Positions 16,054 to 25,647 of a stretch of DNA of 64,000 bases are shown here, in pieces. Numbering within the stretch: the stretch's first letter is position 1; each line of letters begins with the position of its first letter. The stretch is from Legionella fairfieldensis ATCC 49588 (lineage in GTDB: Bacteria; Pseudomonadota; Gammaproteobacteria; Legionellales; Legionellaceae). Made by a program: the position numbers and the translations under genes. Under the pieces are notes generated by a model. That model ran no database searches. It was given only the letters and a program-made list of their open reading frames with translations, and was not told the DNA's origin. The stretch is taken from NCBI RefSeq assembly GCF_000621525.1, contig NZ_JHYC01000016.1:1-64000 (forward strand). Reading direction: 5' to 3'.

Positions 16054-18369
16054 CTATAGTTTATTACTCCCGAGAGAAAAGTTTTTAAAATAATCACTTA
16101 ATCTTTCTCCAGTGTCAGGTGGTTTAAAATAATAACCTTGTGCATAATCACAGTCATAATTAATCATAAATTCTTTTTGTAGCTCGGTTTCGACCCCTTC
16201 TGCCAATATCTCCAAATTTAAGCAATGACCAAGATTAATAATGGCTTTCACAATGGCCGCATCACTTTCTTTATTCACTAATTCATTAATAAATGATTTA
16301 TCTATCTTTAATTTATTCACGGGAAACTGTTTTAAATAGGATAAACTGGAATAGCCCGTACCAAAATCGTCAATAACCAGTTTAATTCCCATTTCTTTTA
16401 ATTGATTCATGGTCTTGACTGTATGAGAAATATCATCCACTAACAAACTTTCGGTTAACTCCAATTCCAAAAAGTTTGCCGCTAAACCAGTCTTGCCCAG
16501 TATTTCACTCACCATGCCGGAGAGATTTTTTTGATGAAACTGCCGCCCCGAAATATTAACCGCTACATATAAATCATCAAATCCTTCTTTATGCCAGCGC
16601 ACCGCTTGAAAACAGGCTTCCTCTAACACCCATTTTCCTATATCAATAATCAAACCATTTTCTTCCGCCAGAGTAATAAACTCCACCGGAGATACTTCAC
16701 CCAGCAAATGACTTTTCCAGCGTACCAAGGCTTCAACACCGACTATTTTTTTCTGCTTTAAACTAATAAGCGGTTGATAAACAAGATAAAATTCATTGTT
16801 AGTCAAGGCATCACGGAGGGCATTATCCAATTGCATGTGGTTAATGACACGTCTGTTCATTTCCTCTTCAAAAATCCTGTAATTGTTACGTCCATTATCT
16901 TTGGCATGATACATGGACAAATCAGCATTTTTCATTAAAGACTCATAATCAAGTCCATCTTTTGGATAATAGCTAATTCCAATACTCCCGGTGATCTTTA
17001 AGCTATGTTGATTAACTCGGAAAGGTTTATCAATAAGTTCCAATATGTTCTGTGCTACCTGTTGTGCCTGTTGTTCTGCACTTATTTCAGGTAAAAGGAT
17101 CACAAATTCATCTCCACCCAATCTTGCCACGGTGTCAAAATCATTGGTTGCAATCAATAAACGATTGGAAACCGCCTGGAGTAACTTATCGCCAATACTA
17201 TGTCCCAAGGTGTCATTAATCATTTTAAAGCGATCCAGATCTAAAAACAAAAAAGCCAGAAGCGTGTTTTTTTTCTTCGCCTGTAAAATAGCCTGCTCCA
17301 CACGGTCTATTAATAATACACGATTGGGAAGCTCTGTGAGTGAATCATGCGTTGCCTGCCGGAGTAATTGCTTTTCCATCTCTCGACGCTGCGTTATATC
17401 ATTGAGGATACAAACGTAATGTTTTACCTGTCCGAAATAATCAGTAACAGGAGCAACGCTTAGCTCACACCAGAACATTTCGCCATTTCGTCGATAACTC
17501 TCAATTTCTACAACCTCCTCTCTTTGTTCCCTGATAGCAAGTTTTATACGTTGCTGATTAACCTGATCGGTTTTCGGACCCTGCAAATACATTAGACTTT
17601 GGCCAATTGTTTGTTTTTCGCTGTAACCTGTAATGCGTTCGTACGCTTTATTGATATAAATAATAGGCTGTTGCGACCGGGTAATATCAATAATTGCAAC
17701 ACCATGCGTACTTGCTTCGATTGCCCGCTCACGGATACGCAACTCATCATCAGACATCATTCGCCTTGTTACGTCACGAAAACTATAAACCCGACCAACA
17801 ATTTCCGACCCCACCCGTTGGGGTTGTGTAAACCGCTCAAAAATACGTCCATCTTTAAAATGAAGTAGTGGTAATTCCCCTTGCCACTCCGGATTTTCAT
17901 ACAGATACTCTACATCAGCAATCACTGCTTCAGGATTAGTAATTTGCTCTAAAATATATTCAAAACTAATACGTTCAGTACCTGATTCCAGCATATAAGA
18001 AGGAATCCGCCACATTTCAACAAATTTCTGATTCCAATCTACAACTTGACCCTGGCCGTTGACCATCATAATGCCATCCGCAGTAGATTCTAATGTAGCG
18101 CGTAGCAGAGATAGCGACTTTTCCACTTCGACGTTCTTTTTGCTTATTTTATCTTTTATTTTTATATTATTAGAAAGTGGGGCCGCATTTAAACGGCGAA
18201 ACTCTGGTTGATTGTGATACCATTTTTCCAACAAAGAAGATAACTCCGGTGTAAAAGATAAAATACCCAATTCGTCACAAACATTCGTTAAGGAAGGTTC
18301 TTTACCCTGCTGTTTCACTGTTTCTGCGGCAAAAGCAACTTTTTTATAATCGATTTCTTGCCTGTTCAT
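16054..18369 (-). CDS. PAS-PAS-GGDEF-EAL cyclic-di-GMP turnover protein with a KfrA-like N-terminus
   Basis: The 771-residue cytoplasmic protein makes and/or degrades the second messenger cyclic di-GMP. Its N-terminal 50 residues (IDYKKVAFAAETVKQQGKEP and what follows) resemble the KfrA_N DNA-binding module. Two PAS domains follow (about 80-200 and 205-335), then GGDEF (RLGGDEF intact) and EAL (EALVRWKS, ELTESLLVDD, IDDFGTGYSSLSYL, AEGVETE, all intact). The inhibitory I-site RxxD upstream of GGDEF is altered (NDFD), so product inhibition is probably weak. Both active sites look complete, so it may be bifunctional. GAGGAA lies four bases before the ATG. It is monocistronic. Confidence 0.9.
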   Translation of the reverse strand: MNRQEIDYKKVAFAAETVKQQGKEPSLTNVCDELGILSFTPELSSLLEKWYHNQPEFRRLNAAPLSNNIKIKDKISKKNVEVEKSLSLLRATLESTADGIMMVNGQGQVVDWNQKFVEMWRIPSYMLESGTERISFEYILEQITNPEAVIADVEYLYENPEWQGELPLLHFKDGRIFERFTQPQRVGSEIVGRVYSFRDVTRRMMSDDELRIRERAIEASTHGVAIIDITRSQQPIIYINKAYERITGYSEKQTIGQSLMYLQGPKTDQVNQQRIKLAIREQREEVVEIESYRRNGEMFWCELSVAPVTDYFGQVKHYVCILNDITQRREMEKQLLRQATHDSLTELPNRVLLIDRVEQAILQAKKKNTLLAFLFLDLDRFKMINDTLGHSIGDKLLQAVSNRLLIATNDFDTVARLGGDEFVILLPEISAEQQAQQVAQNILELIDKPFRVNQHSLKITGSIGISYYPKDGLDYESLMKNADLSMYHAKDNGRNNYRIFEEEMNRRVINHMQLDNALRDALTNNEFYLVYQPLISLKQKKIVGVEALVRWKSHLLGEVSPVEFITLAEENGLIIDIGKWVLEEACFQAVRWHKEGFDDLYVAVNISGRQFHQKNLSGMVSEILGKTGLAANFLELELTESLLVDDISHTVKTMNQLKEMGIKLVIDDFGTGYSSLSYLKQFPVNKLKIDKSFINELVNKESDAAIVKAIINLGHCLNLEILAEGVETELQKEFMINYDCDYAQGYYFKPPDTGERLSDYFKNFSLGSNKL

Positions 18370-18676
18370 GCATTCCTCATCTAAAATACCCTATTTTTGT
18401 TCTTATTCTATTAAAATTTTCCTGATTTATAATTATCAGCACGACAAGTTCTGTGAATTTTACTTTGTACCGGACAAAAAATTCAACGCGTACCAAATTG
18501 CCGCCAAGTTGGCACTTTTAATTAGCCGTAAATTTATCAATAAAATAAACAAGTTAAAAAAAATCATATTGTATATAAAGCAATCATTATGTCTTGCAGC
18601 TAAAATCTGATGAATCAGTTTTATTAGTTTTGGTCTAAAATTAAATAGGGCATTTAGTTAAAAATGATATTTAATT
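18370..18676. other. Intergenic region with repeat copy B
   Basis: This 307-base AT-rich region separates the divergent c-di-GMP and GntA-like genes. It contains the repeat at 18458-18514. An 80-codon open frame crossing the repeat is of low-complexity composition and shows no start signal, so I do not call it a gene. Confidence 0.55.
18458..18514 (-). repeat. Interspersed repeat, copy B (inverted relative to A and C)
   Basis: The plus strand reads TTTGTACCGGAC, then an A-run, then ATTCAACGCGTACC and AAATTGCCGCC. This matches the reverse complement of 32997-33049 over about 43 bases with few mismatches, and matches the ends of copy A. Confidence 0.75.
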
Positions 18677-19333
18677 ATGGAAAAATATAAAAAACAATTT
18701 ATAAAATTTATTTCAGAATCTGATTTTCCCTGTATTGGAGCTAAAGCAGCAATAAAGAAAAAGTGCCTCAAAATAATTATTGGAGAGGACATGCGCTTCG
18801 CAAAGGACGATTTGCTCATTCTAAAAGAAGTCTATCAATTTATAGCTCGATGGAAAAAAAAGAAAACTGTTTATCAGACCTTAAGCATCATTTTTAAAGG
18901 TCCTCTTAATTTACAGGAAATTGAATTTGAATCATTATTATGGCAGAGGTTGCAAAACTTACATAATTTAGATAGTAAACGATTTTCCTGGGATGCTCAT
19001 GTAAGTTCTGATACCACTCGCCCTGAGTTTAGTTTTAGTTTGGGAGGCGCTGCTTTCTTTATTGTAGGCTTGCATAATAATAGCTCCAGAAAAGCCAGAG
19101 CATTTTCTTATCCTGCCTTAATTTTTAATTTGCATGAGCAATTTGAAATTCTTCGTAAAAAAGGTTTATACACTCGTTTAAGAGATAAAATTCGCGAGCG
19201 AGACAAGTCGTATTCCGGTTCCGTTAATCCTATGCTGAGCGATTTTGGCTCCAACTCCGAAGCCCTTCAATACAGTGGCAGGCGGGTAAGCGGTAATTTT
19301 AATATTCCTTTTAAAATCAACAAAGATACCTGA
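18677..19333 (+). CDS. YqcI/YcgG (GntA-like) family protein, putative haem-dependent N-hydroxylase
   Basis: The 218-residue product matches the YqcI/YcgG family, whose member GntA is a haem-dependent N-hydroxylase acting on a guanidino compound in guanitoxin biosynthesis. Family hallmarks in order are SDFPCIGAKAA near the N-terminus, WDAHVSSD, FSFSLGGAAFFIVGLHNNSS, KARAFSYPALIFNLHEQFE and IRERDKSYSGSVNPML, then the C-terminal QYSGRRV. Length is normal for the family. No other guanitoxin-type genes are nearby, so the substrate here is unknown; a role in modifying arginine-like or other amines is only inference. It stands alone between two intergenic gaps. Confidence 0.8.
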   Translation: MEKYKKQFIKFISESDFPCIGAKAAIKKKCLKIIIGEDMRFAKDDLLILKEVYQFIARWKKKKTVYQTLSIIFKGPLNLQEIEFESLLWQRLQNLHNLDSKRFSWDAHVSSDTTRPEFSFSLGGAAFFIVGLHNNSSRKARAFSYPALIFNLHEQFEILRKKGLYTRLRDKIRERDKSYSGSVNPMLSDFGSNSEALQYSGRRVSGNFNIPFKINKDT

Positions 19334-19492
19334 TTAAACCATCCATTCAAAGCCGACTTCCCTTGTTAAACCTTATGACTATTCAGCACGTTGGCGAACT
19401 TCATCTCACAAATAATGATCTAACACTTTACAAAAATCATCAAATTGACAGAAAATACTCAGCAAAATATCCATTAGATAGAAGGAAATAGT

Positions 19493-20644
19493 GTGGATCA
19501 GAAACATTTTGATACTCGATCGATTCATGCAGGACAACAGTGTGATCCAGCAACAGGGGCTGTCATGACGCCTATTTACGCAACATCGACCTACCGCCAG
19601 AAAGAACCGGGCGTCCATCAGGGTTACGAATATTCTCGCACACATAACCCCACTCGCACAGCTTATGAAAATTGTATTGCAAGCCTTGAATCCGGCCAAC
19701 GTGGTTTTGCGTTCGCTTCAGGGATGGCGGCGATTAATAGCGTGATTGATATCCTTGACGCAGGCGATCATGTCATTGCCACGGACGATTTGTATGGGGG
19801 GACGTTTCGCTTGTTTGACAAAGTTAAAACCAGAACTTCAAATTTATCTTTTTCCTTTGTCGATATGGCCAATCCTCTTGATATCGAGGCAGCCATTCGC
19901 CCCACAACTCGAATGATCTGGGTGGAAACACCATCAAATCCCATGTTAAAACTGGCCCATTTACAAAAAATTGCTGATTTGGGTAAACAGTATAATTTAC
20001 TTACTGTTGCAGATAATACCTTTGCGACCCCCTGGATTCAACGCCCGATTGAATCAGGTTTTGATATTGTTTTGCATTCAGCGACTAAATATTTAAATGG
20101 GCATTCGGACGTAGTAAGTGGCGTCGTCGTGGTAGGAAATAATCCTGAATTAACTGAAAAAATAGCTTTTTTACATAACTCATGTGGAGGAATTGCCGGT
20201 CCTTTTGACAGTTTTCTTTTACTGCGCAGTTTGAAAACCTTATCCTTACGCATGCAACGCCACTGTGAAAATGCAACCAATCTGGCACATTGGTTAGAAA
20301 AACATCCTAAAATCAGCAAAGTTGTCTATCCAGGACTTATCAGCCACCCTCAACATAAACTGGCAAAAAATCAAATGCGTGATTTTGGTGGTATGATTTC
20401 CATGGTTCTCAACGGCGACCTGAGTAGCGCCAAACGTTTTTTATCCCGTTGTGAATTATTCACTCTTGCAGAAAGTTTAGGCGGGGTAGAAAGTCTTATT
20501 GAACACCCTGCTATAATGACACATGCTTCTATTCCCTCAGAAACCCGTAAAACATTAGGAATAGTAGACGGTTTTATTCGACTTTCCGTTGGCATTGAAC
20601 ACATTGATGATCTGATTGCCGACTTAAATTACGCACTTGACTAA
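19493..20644 (+). CDS. Cystathionine gamma-synthase/gamma-lyase family PLP enzyme
   Basis: This 383-residue enzyme belongs to the Cys/Met metabolism PLP-dependent family. The PLP-binding lysine is Lys199 in SATKYLNGHSD; FASGMAAI, YEYSRTHNPTR and ETPSNP are also diagnostic. Members either make cystathionine from an activated homoserine and cysteine (MetB) or cleave it to cysteine (gamma-lyase); the two are hard to separate by sequence, and no cystathionine beta-synthase gene is adjacent. The start is GTG with GAAGGA seven bases upstream. It is followed after 12 bases by an acyltransferase gene, probably on the same transcript. Confidence 0.9.
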   Translation: MDQKHFDTRSIHAGQQCDPATGAVMTPIYATSTYRQKEPGVHQGYEYSRTHNPTRTAYENCIASLESGQRGFAFASGMAAINSVIDILDAGDHVIATDDLYGGTFRLFDKVKTRTSNLSFSFVDMANPLDIEAAIRPTTRMIWVETPSNPMLKLAHLQKIADLGKQYNLLTVADNTFATPWIQRPIESGFDIVLHSATKYLNGHSDVVSGVVVVGNNPELTEKIAFLHNSCGGIAGPFDSFLLLRSLKTLSLRMQRHCENATNLAHWLEKHPKISKVVYPGLISHPQHKLAKNQMRDFGGMISMVLNGDLSSAKRFLSRCELFTLAESLGGVESLIEHPAIMTHASIPSETRKTLGIVDGFIRLSVGIEHIDDLIADLNYALD

Positions 20645-20656
20645 GAAGGAGTACTC

Positions 20657-21550
20657 ATGCATCCAAATAAAAAAACAGGAGGACAATTATACGGTGTTGC
20701 TGCTTTGATTGTATTAACTGCCAAAACTATTCTCTGTTTTGTTCCTATTCTTTTCATAGGATTGTTAAAATTAATTCCTAATTTACGTTGGAAAACATTT
20801 TGCACCAGGCTGGTTGATATCATAGCAACAATTTGGAATGATAATAATAATCGCTACATTACACGCAACAAACTGGCAAAATGGGAAATAACCGGTCTTG
20901 ATAATCTGGACCGCAAAAACTGGTATCTGGTCGTTGCCAATCACCAAAGCTGGCTCGATGTCATTGTCTTACAACATCTTTTTAATCGTAAAATACCTGC
21001 TTTAAAGTTTTTTATTAAAGATTCACTGAAATGGATTCCCCTTTTAGGATTTTCCTGGTGGGCAATGGGTTGTCCTTTTATGAAGCGCTATTCCAAAGCC
21101 TATCTCGCTAAAAAACCGCATAAAAAAGGCAAGGATTTACAGGCAACACGCAAAGCAATTAAATTATTTCAACACATGCCCGCAGCAATAATAAATTTTG
21201 TGGAAGGTACCCGCTATAGTCCTCAGAAAAATAGAGAACAGAAATCACCTTATCAACATTTACTAAAACCAAAAGCTGGCGGTATCAGTTTTGTTATCAG
21301 CGCAATGGGTCAACAGTTTAATAGTCTGCTTGATGTCACCATTATTTATCCCGATCAGCAATATTCACTATGGGATTTTCTATGCCGACGCATGGAAACC
21401 ATCAAAATTCATATCCGCCATTTACCTATTCCCCCACAATTTACCAATCCTTCTCTCGCTGAAGATGATCAAATACAGGCAGAGTTCAGAACCTGGCTTA
21501 ATAATAATTGGCATGAAAAAGATAATTTAATGGCTCATCTGAAAGCTTAA
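20657..21550 (+). CDS. Lysophospholipid acyltransferase family protein (PlsC/YihG-like)
   Basis: The 297-residue membrane-associated enzyme carries the lysophosphatidate acyltransferase blocks: NHQSWLD (the catalytic HX4D type motif) and FVEGTRYS. A hydrophobic N-terminal segment (about 12-40) anchors it in the inner membrane. Overall it resembles YihG-type 1-acyl-glycerol-3-phosphate acyltransferases, which act in phospholipid synthesis or remodelling. The ATG follows GAAGGAG with a good spacing. It is coupled to the upstream PLP-enzyme gene and its stop overlaps the stop of the convergent epimerase gene by four bases. Confidence 0.85.
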   Translation: MHPNKKTGGQLYGVAALIVLTAKTILCFVPILFIGLLKLIPNLRWKTFCTRLVDIIATIWNDNNNRYITRNKLAKWEITGLDNLDRKNWYLVVANHQSWLDVIVLQHLFNRKIPALKFFIKDSLKWIPLLGFSWWAMGCPFMKRYSKAYLAKKPHKKGKDLQATRKAIKLFQHMPAAIINFVEGTRYSPQKNREQKSPYQHLLKPKAGGISFVISAMGQQFNSLLDVTIIYPDQQYSLWDFLCRRMETIKIHIRHLPIPPQFTNPSLAEDDQIQAEFRTWLNNNWHEKDNLMAHLKA

Positions 21551-22569
21551 GCAGATAAACCGCTTTGTTGATAATAATGCAAATACCATTCAACAAAGCG
21601 AGACACTCCCTCTTGAAAGTGAATTTTAGGCCGATATCCTAAATCATCCTGTATTTGTTGCGTGTCAGCATGAGTTGATAACACATCTCCGGCCTGAACA
21701 GGGAAAAACTCTTTAATCGCCTTTTTACCTGTGGCCCGCTCTATCGCGTCAATATAATCCAGTAAATTAACGGGATCACCACAACCTATATTATAAATTT
21801 TATAAGGGGCATTACTACTTGCCGGATCAGGATCATAACCGGACCAATCCGGACTAGCCTGGGCCTGATTGTCGATTACTAAAGAAAGACCAACAATAAT
21901 ATCATCAATATAGGTAAAATCGCGTTGCATTTTTCCATGGTTATAAACTTTAATCGGATTACCCGCAAGAATATCGCGTGTAAACGAGAAAAAAGCCATG
22001 TCGGGCCTACCCCATGGGCCGTAGACTGTAAAAAATCGCAAACCTGTAGTAGGTAACTGATACAAATGCGAATAGGAGTGAGCGATTAATTCATTAGCCT
22101 TTTTAGTCGCTGCATAAATAGTCAAAGGATGATTTGTTCCCTGACTTTCCTGATAAGGTTGTGTGTTGTTGGCACCATAAACAGAGCTCGTTGAAGCATA
22201 AATCAGATGCTCAATCTGATGATGGCGACAGGCTTCGATAATGGTGGTAAAACCCACTATATTAGCTTGCGTGTAAGCATGGGGATGAGTTAACGAATAA
22301 CGAACTCCTGCCTGGGCAGCCAGATTGACCACTCGTTGAGGTTGATGCTTATTGAAAATATCGTTTATCTTACTGGCATCAGTGATATCCGCTTCATAAA
22401 ACTGAAAATTGGGATATGCATCTAACTGTTTAAGTCGGGCATGTTTTAAGCTGACTTCATAATAGTCATTCAGATTATCAACACCAATAACCAAATCACC
22501 CCGCTCCAAACGAAATTTAGCCAAATGAAAGCCAATAAATCCCGCTGCACCTGTAATAAGTAAACGCAT
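21547..22569 (-). CDS. UDP-glucuronate 4-epimerase-like NAD-dependent sugar epimerase
   Basis: The 340-residue extended short-chain dehydrogenase has the Rossmann motif TGAAGFIGFH, the catalytic YxxxK in YAATKKANE, and the SSVYG segment. The phrases VDNLNDYYEVSLKHARL and AQAGVRYSLTHPHAY are characteristic of UDP-glucuronate 4-epimerases (CapI/LspL type), which make UDP-galacturonate for surface polysaccharide. I chose the start MRLLITG; the frame extends eight codons upstream. It is transcribed alone, divergent from the AT3 acyltransferase gene, and both may decorate LPS or capsule. Confidence 0.87.
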   Translation of the reverse strand: MRLLITGAAGFIGFHLAKFRLERGDLVIGVDNLNDYYEVSLKHARLKQLDAYPNFQFYEADITDASKINDIFNKHQPQRVVNLAAQAGVRYSLTHPHAYTQANIVGFTTIIEACRHHQIEHLIYASTSSVYGANNTQPYQESQGTNHPLTIYAATKKANELIAHSYSHLYQLPTTGLRFFTVYGPWGRPDMAFFSFTRDILAGNPIKVYNHGKMQRDFTYIDDIIVGLSLVIDNQAQASPDWSGYDPDPASSNAPYKIYNIGCGDPVNLLDYIDAIERATGKKAIKEFFPVQAGDVLSTHADTQQIQDDLGYRPKIHFQEGVSRFVEWYLHYYQQSGLSA

Positions 22570-22729
22570 CTTCCAAACCCCACCAGAGCGCAAATCATCA
22601 ATTATATCTGCTCTCCACTATCTCTCAATATTCATCGAAAGAAACAGGATAACTCATTCAATTTAAAAAAACTCTTAAAAAAATAAAGAATTATGTTATA
22701 ACAGGTTTTTTGCTTAAAGGGACTCAAGC

Positions 22730-24700
22730 ATGACTAAATATCGCCCTCATATTGATGGACTAAGGGCAATTGCCATACTGTTTGTTTTATTTTTTCATGG
22801 TGGTTTAAAATTCTTTCCTTCCGGTTTTATTGGTGTTGATATTTTTTTTGTTATTTCAGGATTTTTAATTACAGGGATTATTTATAATTCTTTACAAAAC
22901 GAGCAGTTTTCTTTTATAGATTTTTATAATCGCAGATTATGGCGGTTACAACCTGTATTTATCTGTCTGATTTTTGTTACTACATGTCTCAGCTTAATTT
23001 ACTATTTACCTCATGATTTGATCCAATATGGTCGCAGCGCTCGTAAAACCATTCTTTTTTCCTCGAATGTTTTTTTTGGGCGATTAGTAACTGACTACTT
23101 TTCTCCTGCCAGCAATCAGTTAGCTTTATTACATACATGGTCTCTCTCTATTGAGTGGCAATGCTATTTGCTCCTGCCGCTTGCTATTTATGGACTTCAT
23201 CGTCTCTTTGGCCGACCTTATCTTGGCAAAATTACCGGTTTACTTACACTGATTACGTTTGGAATTGCTTTATATTTTTCTTCTCATGATCCAGCAAAAA
23301 GTTATTATCAACTTTCATGTCGTATTTTTGAATTTTTAATTGGCTCTTGTGTTGCACTCGGCAATTATCGCTTTTCTCTTAATAAACAATTTATTAATTT
23401 AATAAGCCTTTTTGCGTTTATGGCTTTATTTTATATAGCTACTCGTAGTGACATTAATCAGGGTTTCCCTAATTGGTATGCTCTTATTTTGTGTATTGCT
23501 ACAGCCTTAATCATTGCCATCGGAGAGCATTATCCTCAATCTGTGTTAACTCGCCTGCTTGCTATTAAACCTTTGGTCTTCATCGGTTTACTTTCTTATT
23601 CTTTATATATTTGGCATTGGCCTCTTCTGGCTTTTATTCGCTATGAAAATATTAAAGAAACGAATTGGGTTTTATTAATAACATTCTGTTTTATTTTTAT
23701 TTTATCTTATCTTTCCTGGCGTTGTATTGAAAAACCTGCCCGCAAACTTGGCAAAGTCAATTTAGGGTATACATTCGTTTGTTTATTGATGCTCCCTGCT
23801 TTAATCATTAATCTCAGTGTGCATTATGTCAAAAAATATGAAGGTCTGCCGCAACGCTTTCAAGAATTAGTGACTATCAGCAATCAATTAGCTTTGTATA
23901 ACAATAAAAAAAGATCAGTATGTCTCCAACAGAAAATTATAGAAGTAGATAGCGATTGCCTTCTTGGACAAAAAAATCCAAATAGTAAAACCGGCTTTAT
24001 GATAGGGGATTCTTTTTCAAATCATTCCTGGGGATTTATGGATACCTTGGCCCGACAGGCAAATCTGTCAATTCTTGCTCATTCAACCACTGCCTGCCTT
24101 GCCTTGCCAGGAATAGCCCAATACGACTGGTACGCTAAAAATGATATTTATCGAGAGTGTTATGAACAAACCAAACGTTATTACAAGATGATTAAAACAA
24201 ATCATTATGATTTCGTCATTTTAGGGCAACATTGGAAAGGTTATTTAGTTGATAAAATTATTAATCATCGCAATGATGAACGTTCTATTGAATTAACTCA
24301 AAAACGAATTGAAAAAGCCTTGGATAAGGCTTTGCAAATTATTATCGCTTCAGGAGCAAGGCCGGTGTTATTAAAAGCAACTGCTTTCGCGAATGACAAT
24401 ATTTATGAATGTTTTTATACTCATATAAAGCGCCACCAGAAATACGACTCTGCGCAGTGTAGCTTCAATTTAGAAGCTGATGAAAGTCAGTGGATTAATG
24501 ATTTATTTTCAAGAATGAAAAATAAATATTCCCAATTAATTATTATTGATCCCAAGAAAGTCCAATGCCCGAAAGGTCATTGCTCAGCAGATATTAATGG
24601 AATTCCTGTGTTTCGAGATCCTGGACATCTGACTGATTATGCCTCCTATCAATTGGGCAAGATTTATTTACAGCATTACAAGAATCCACTAATCGCATAG
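22730..24700 (+). CDS. AT3-SGNH surface polysaccharide O-acyltransferase (OafA/YrhL type)
   Basis: The 656-residue inner-membrane protein has an acyltransferase-3 domain of about ten membrane helices (1-370) beginning YRPHIDGLRAIAILFVLFFH and VDIFFVISGFLITG, followed by a periplasmic SGNH domain (about 420-650). The SGNH nucleophile is Ser428 in GDSF and the Asp/His pair is Asp630 and His633 in RDPGHL. Such fused proteins transfer acetyl groups to sugars of O-antigen or capsule. Codon use is AT-rich and T-runs are frequent. It is preceded by AAAGGGA and forms a single-gene unit beside the epimerase. Confidence 0.9.
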   Translation: MTKYRPHIDGLRAIAILFVLFFHGGLKFFPSGFIGVDIFFVISGFLITGIIYNSLQNEQFSFIDFYNRRLWRLQPVFICLIFVTTCLSLIYYLPHDLIQYGRSARKTILFSSNVFFGRLVTDYFSPASNQLALLHTWSLSIEWQCYLLLPLAIYGLHRLFGRPYLGKITGLLTLITFGIALYFSSHDPAKSYYQLSCRIFEFLIGSCVALGNYRFSLNKQFINLISLFAFMALFYIATRSDINQGFPNWYALILCIATALIIAIGEHYPQSVLTRLLAIKPLVFIGLLSYSLYIWHWPLLAFIRYENIKETNWVLLITFCFIFILSYLSWRCIEKPARKLGKVNLGYTFVCLLMLPALIINLSVHYVKKYEGLPQRFQELVTISNQLALYNNKKRSVCLQQKIIEVDSDCLLGQKNPNSKTGFMIGDSFSNHSWGFMDTLARQANLSILAHSTTACLALPGIAQYDWYAKNDIYRECYEQTKRYYKMIKTNHYDFVILGQHWKGYLVDKIINHRNDERSIELTQKRIEKALDKALQIIIASGARPVLLKATAFANDNIYECFYTHIKRHQKYDSAQCSFNLEADESQWINDLFSRMKNKYSQLIIIDPKKVQCPKGHCSADINGIPVFRDPGHLTDYASYQLGKIYLQHYKNPLIA

Positions 24701-24822
24701 AATGGGATACCTGAGTGTAGTTTACAATTTTTTTACCTATTCTGCTTTGAGAGGTAACTTTTCCTATTGTCTCTTCATAGGAATGGGTATACTAGAGTAA
24801 CTTTGCTGCCACAAAAAATATT

Positions 24823-25647
24823 ATGAATTCATTACAAACAATTATTGATCATGGTTTTGAACAACGACAACATTTAACACCAGAAATAGCCCCCAAAGAT
24901 CTGCTTACCGCAGTCGAAGAAGTTATGTCCGGTTTGGATCAGGGCACTTACCGTGTCGCCGAAAAAATGAATGGTGAATGGGTTGTTCATCAATGGATAA
25001 AAAAAGCAGTACTCCTTTCTTTTCGATTAAATCCCAATCAAACTATGGATGCCGGGTTTTGTCGGTTTTATGACAAAGTCCCTCTTAAATTTGCCAATTA
25101 TAGCGCAGAAGAGTTCAGTAAAACCGGGGTTCGTGTCGTTCCGCATGCCATAATTCGCCGCGGCGCTTTTGTTGGCAAGAACACTATTCTCATGCCTTCT
25201 TACGTTAATGTAGGGGCCTATGTGGATGAAGGGGTGATGGTTGATACCTGGGCCACCGTGGGTTCTTGTGCTCAAATAGGAAAAAATGTTCACCTCTCGG
25301 GAGGCGTTGGTATTGGCGGTGTTTTGGAACCTCTTCAGGCTAGTCCGACTATTATAGAAGACAACTGTTTTATTGGTGCCAGATCGGAAGTTGTTGAGGG
25401 CGTGATTGTTGAACGTGATTCTGTATTATCCATGGGGGTTTTTCTGGGGCAAAGTACTAAAATTTATAATCGCTTGACAGGGACCATCAGTTATGGACGT
25501 ATACCAGCAGGTTCTGTCGTTGTTGCAGGCTCTCTTCCAAGTGACGACGGTACCCATAGTTTGTATTGTGCAGTCATTGTAAAACAGGTGGATGAAAAAA
25601 CACGCGCTAAAGTGAGCATCAATGAATTATTACGCGATGTAAAATAA
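24823..25647 (+). CDS. dapD: Tetrahydrodipicolinate N-succinyltransferase
   Basis: DapD transfers succinyl from succinyl-CoA to tetrahydrodipicolinate in the lysine/diaminopimelate pathway in the cytoplasm, supplying peptidoglycan and lysine. The 274-residue product matches the family throughout, with a left-handed parallel beta-helix of hexapeptide repeats (about 105-235; for example [20 protein letters not shown]) and the segments [14 protein letters not shown] and [15 protein letters not shown]. The upstream sequence holds TATACT (24788-24793), a possible -10, with only a 15-base gap to TTGTCT. The stop overlaps the dapE start (TAATG), so the genes are coupled. Confidence 0.96.
   Translation: MNSLQTIIDHGFEQRQHLTPEIAPKDLLTAVEEVMSGLDQGTYRVAEKMNGEWVVHQWIKKAVLLSFRLNPNQTMDAGFCRFYDKVPLKFANYSAEEFSKTGVRVVPHAIIRRGAFVGKNTILMPSYVNVGAYVDEGVMVDTWATVGSCAQIGKNVHLSGGVGIGGVLEPLQASPTIIEDNCFIGARSEVVEGVIVERDSVLSMGVFLGQSTKIYNRLTGTISYGRIPAGSVVVAGSLPSDDGTHSLYCAVIVKQVDEKTRAKVSINELLRDVK

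Noticed and set aside
18368..18610. 80-codon plus-strand open frame in the gap upstream of the GntA-like gene
   Set aside because: It overlaps the start of the c-di-GMP gene, contains the interspersed repeat, has no ribosome-binding site and is of low complexity.
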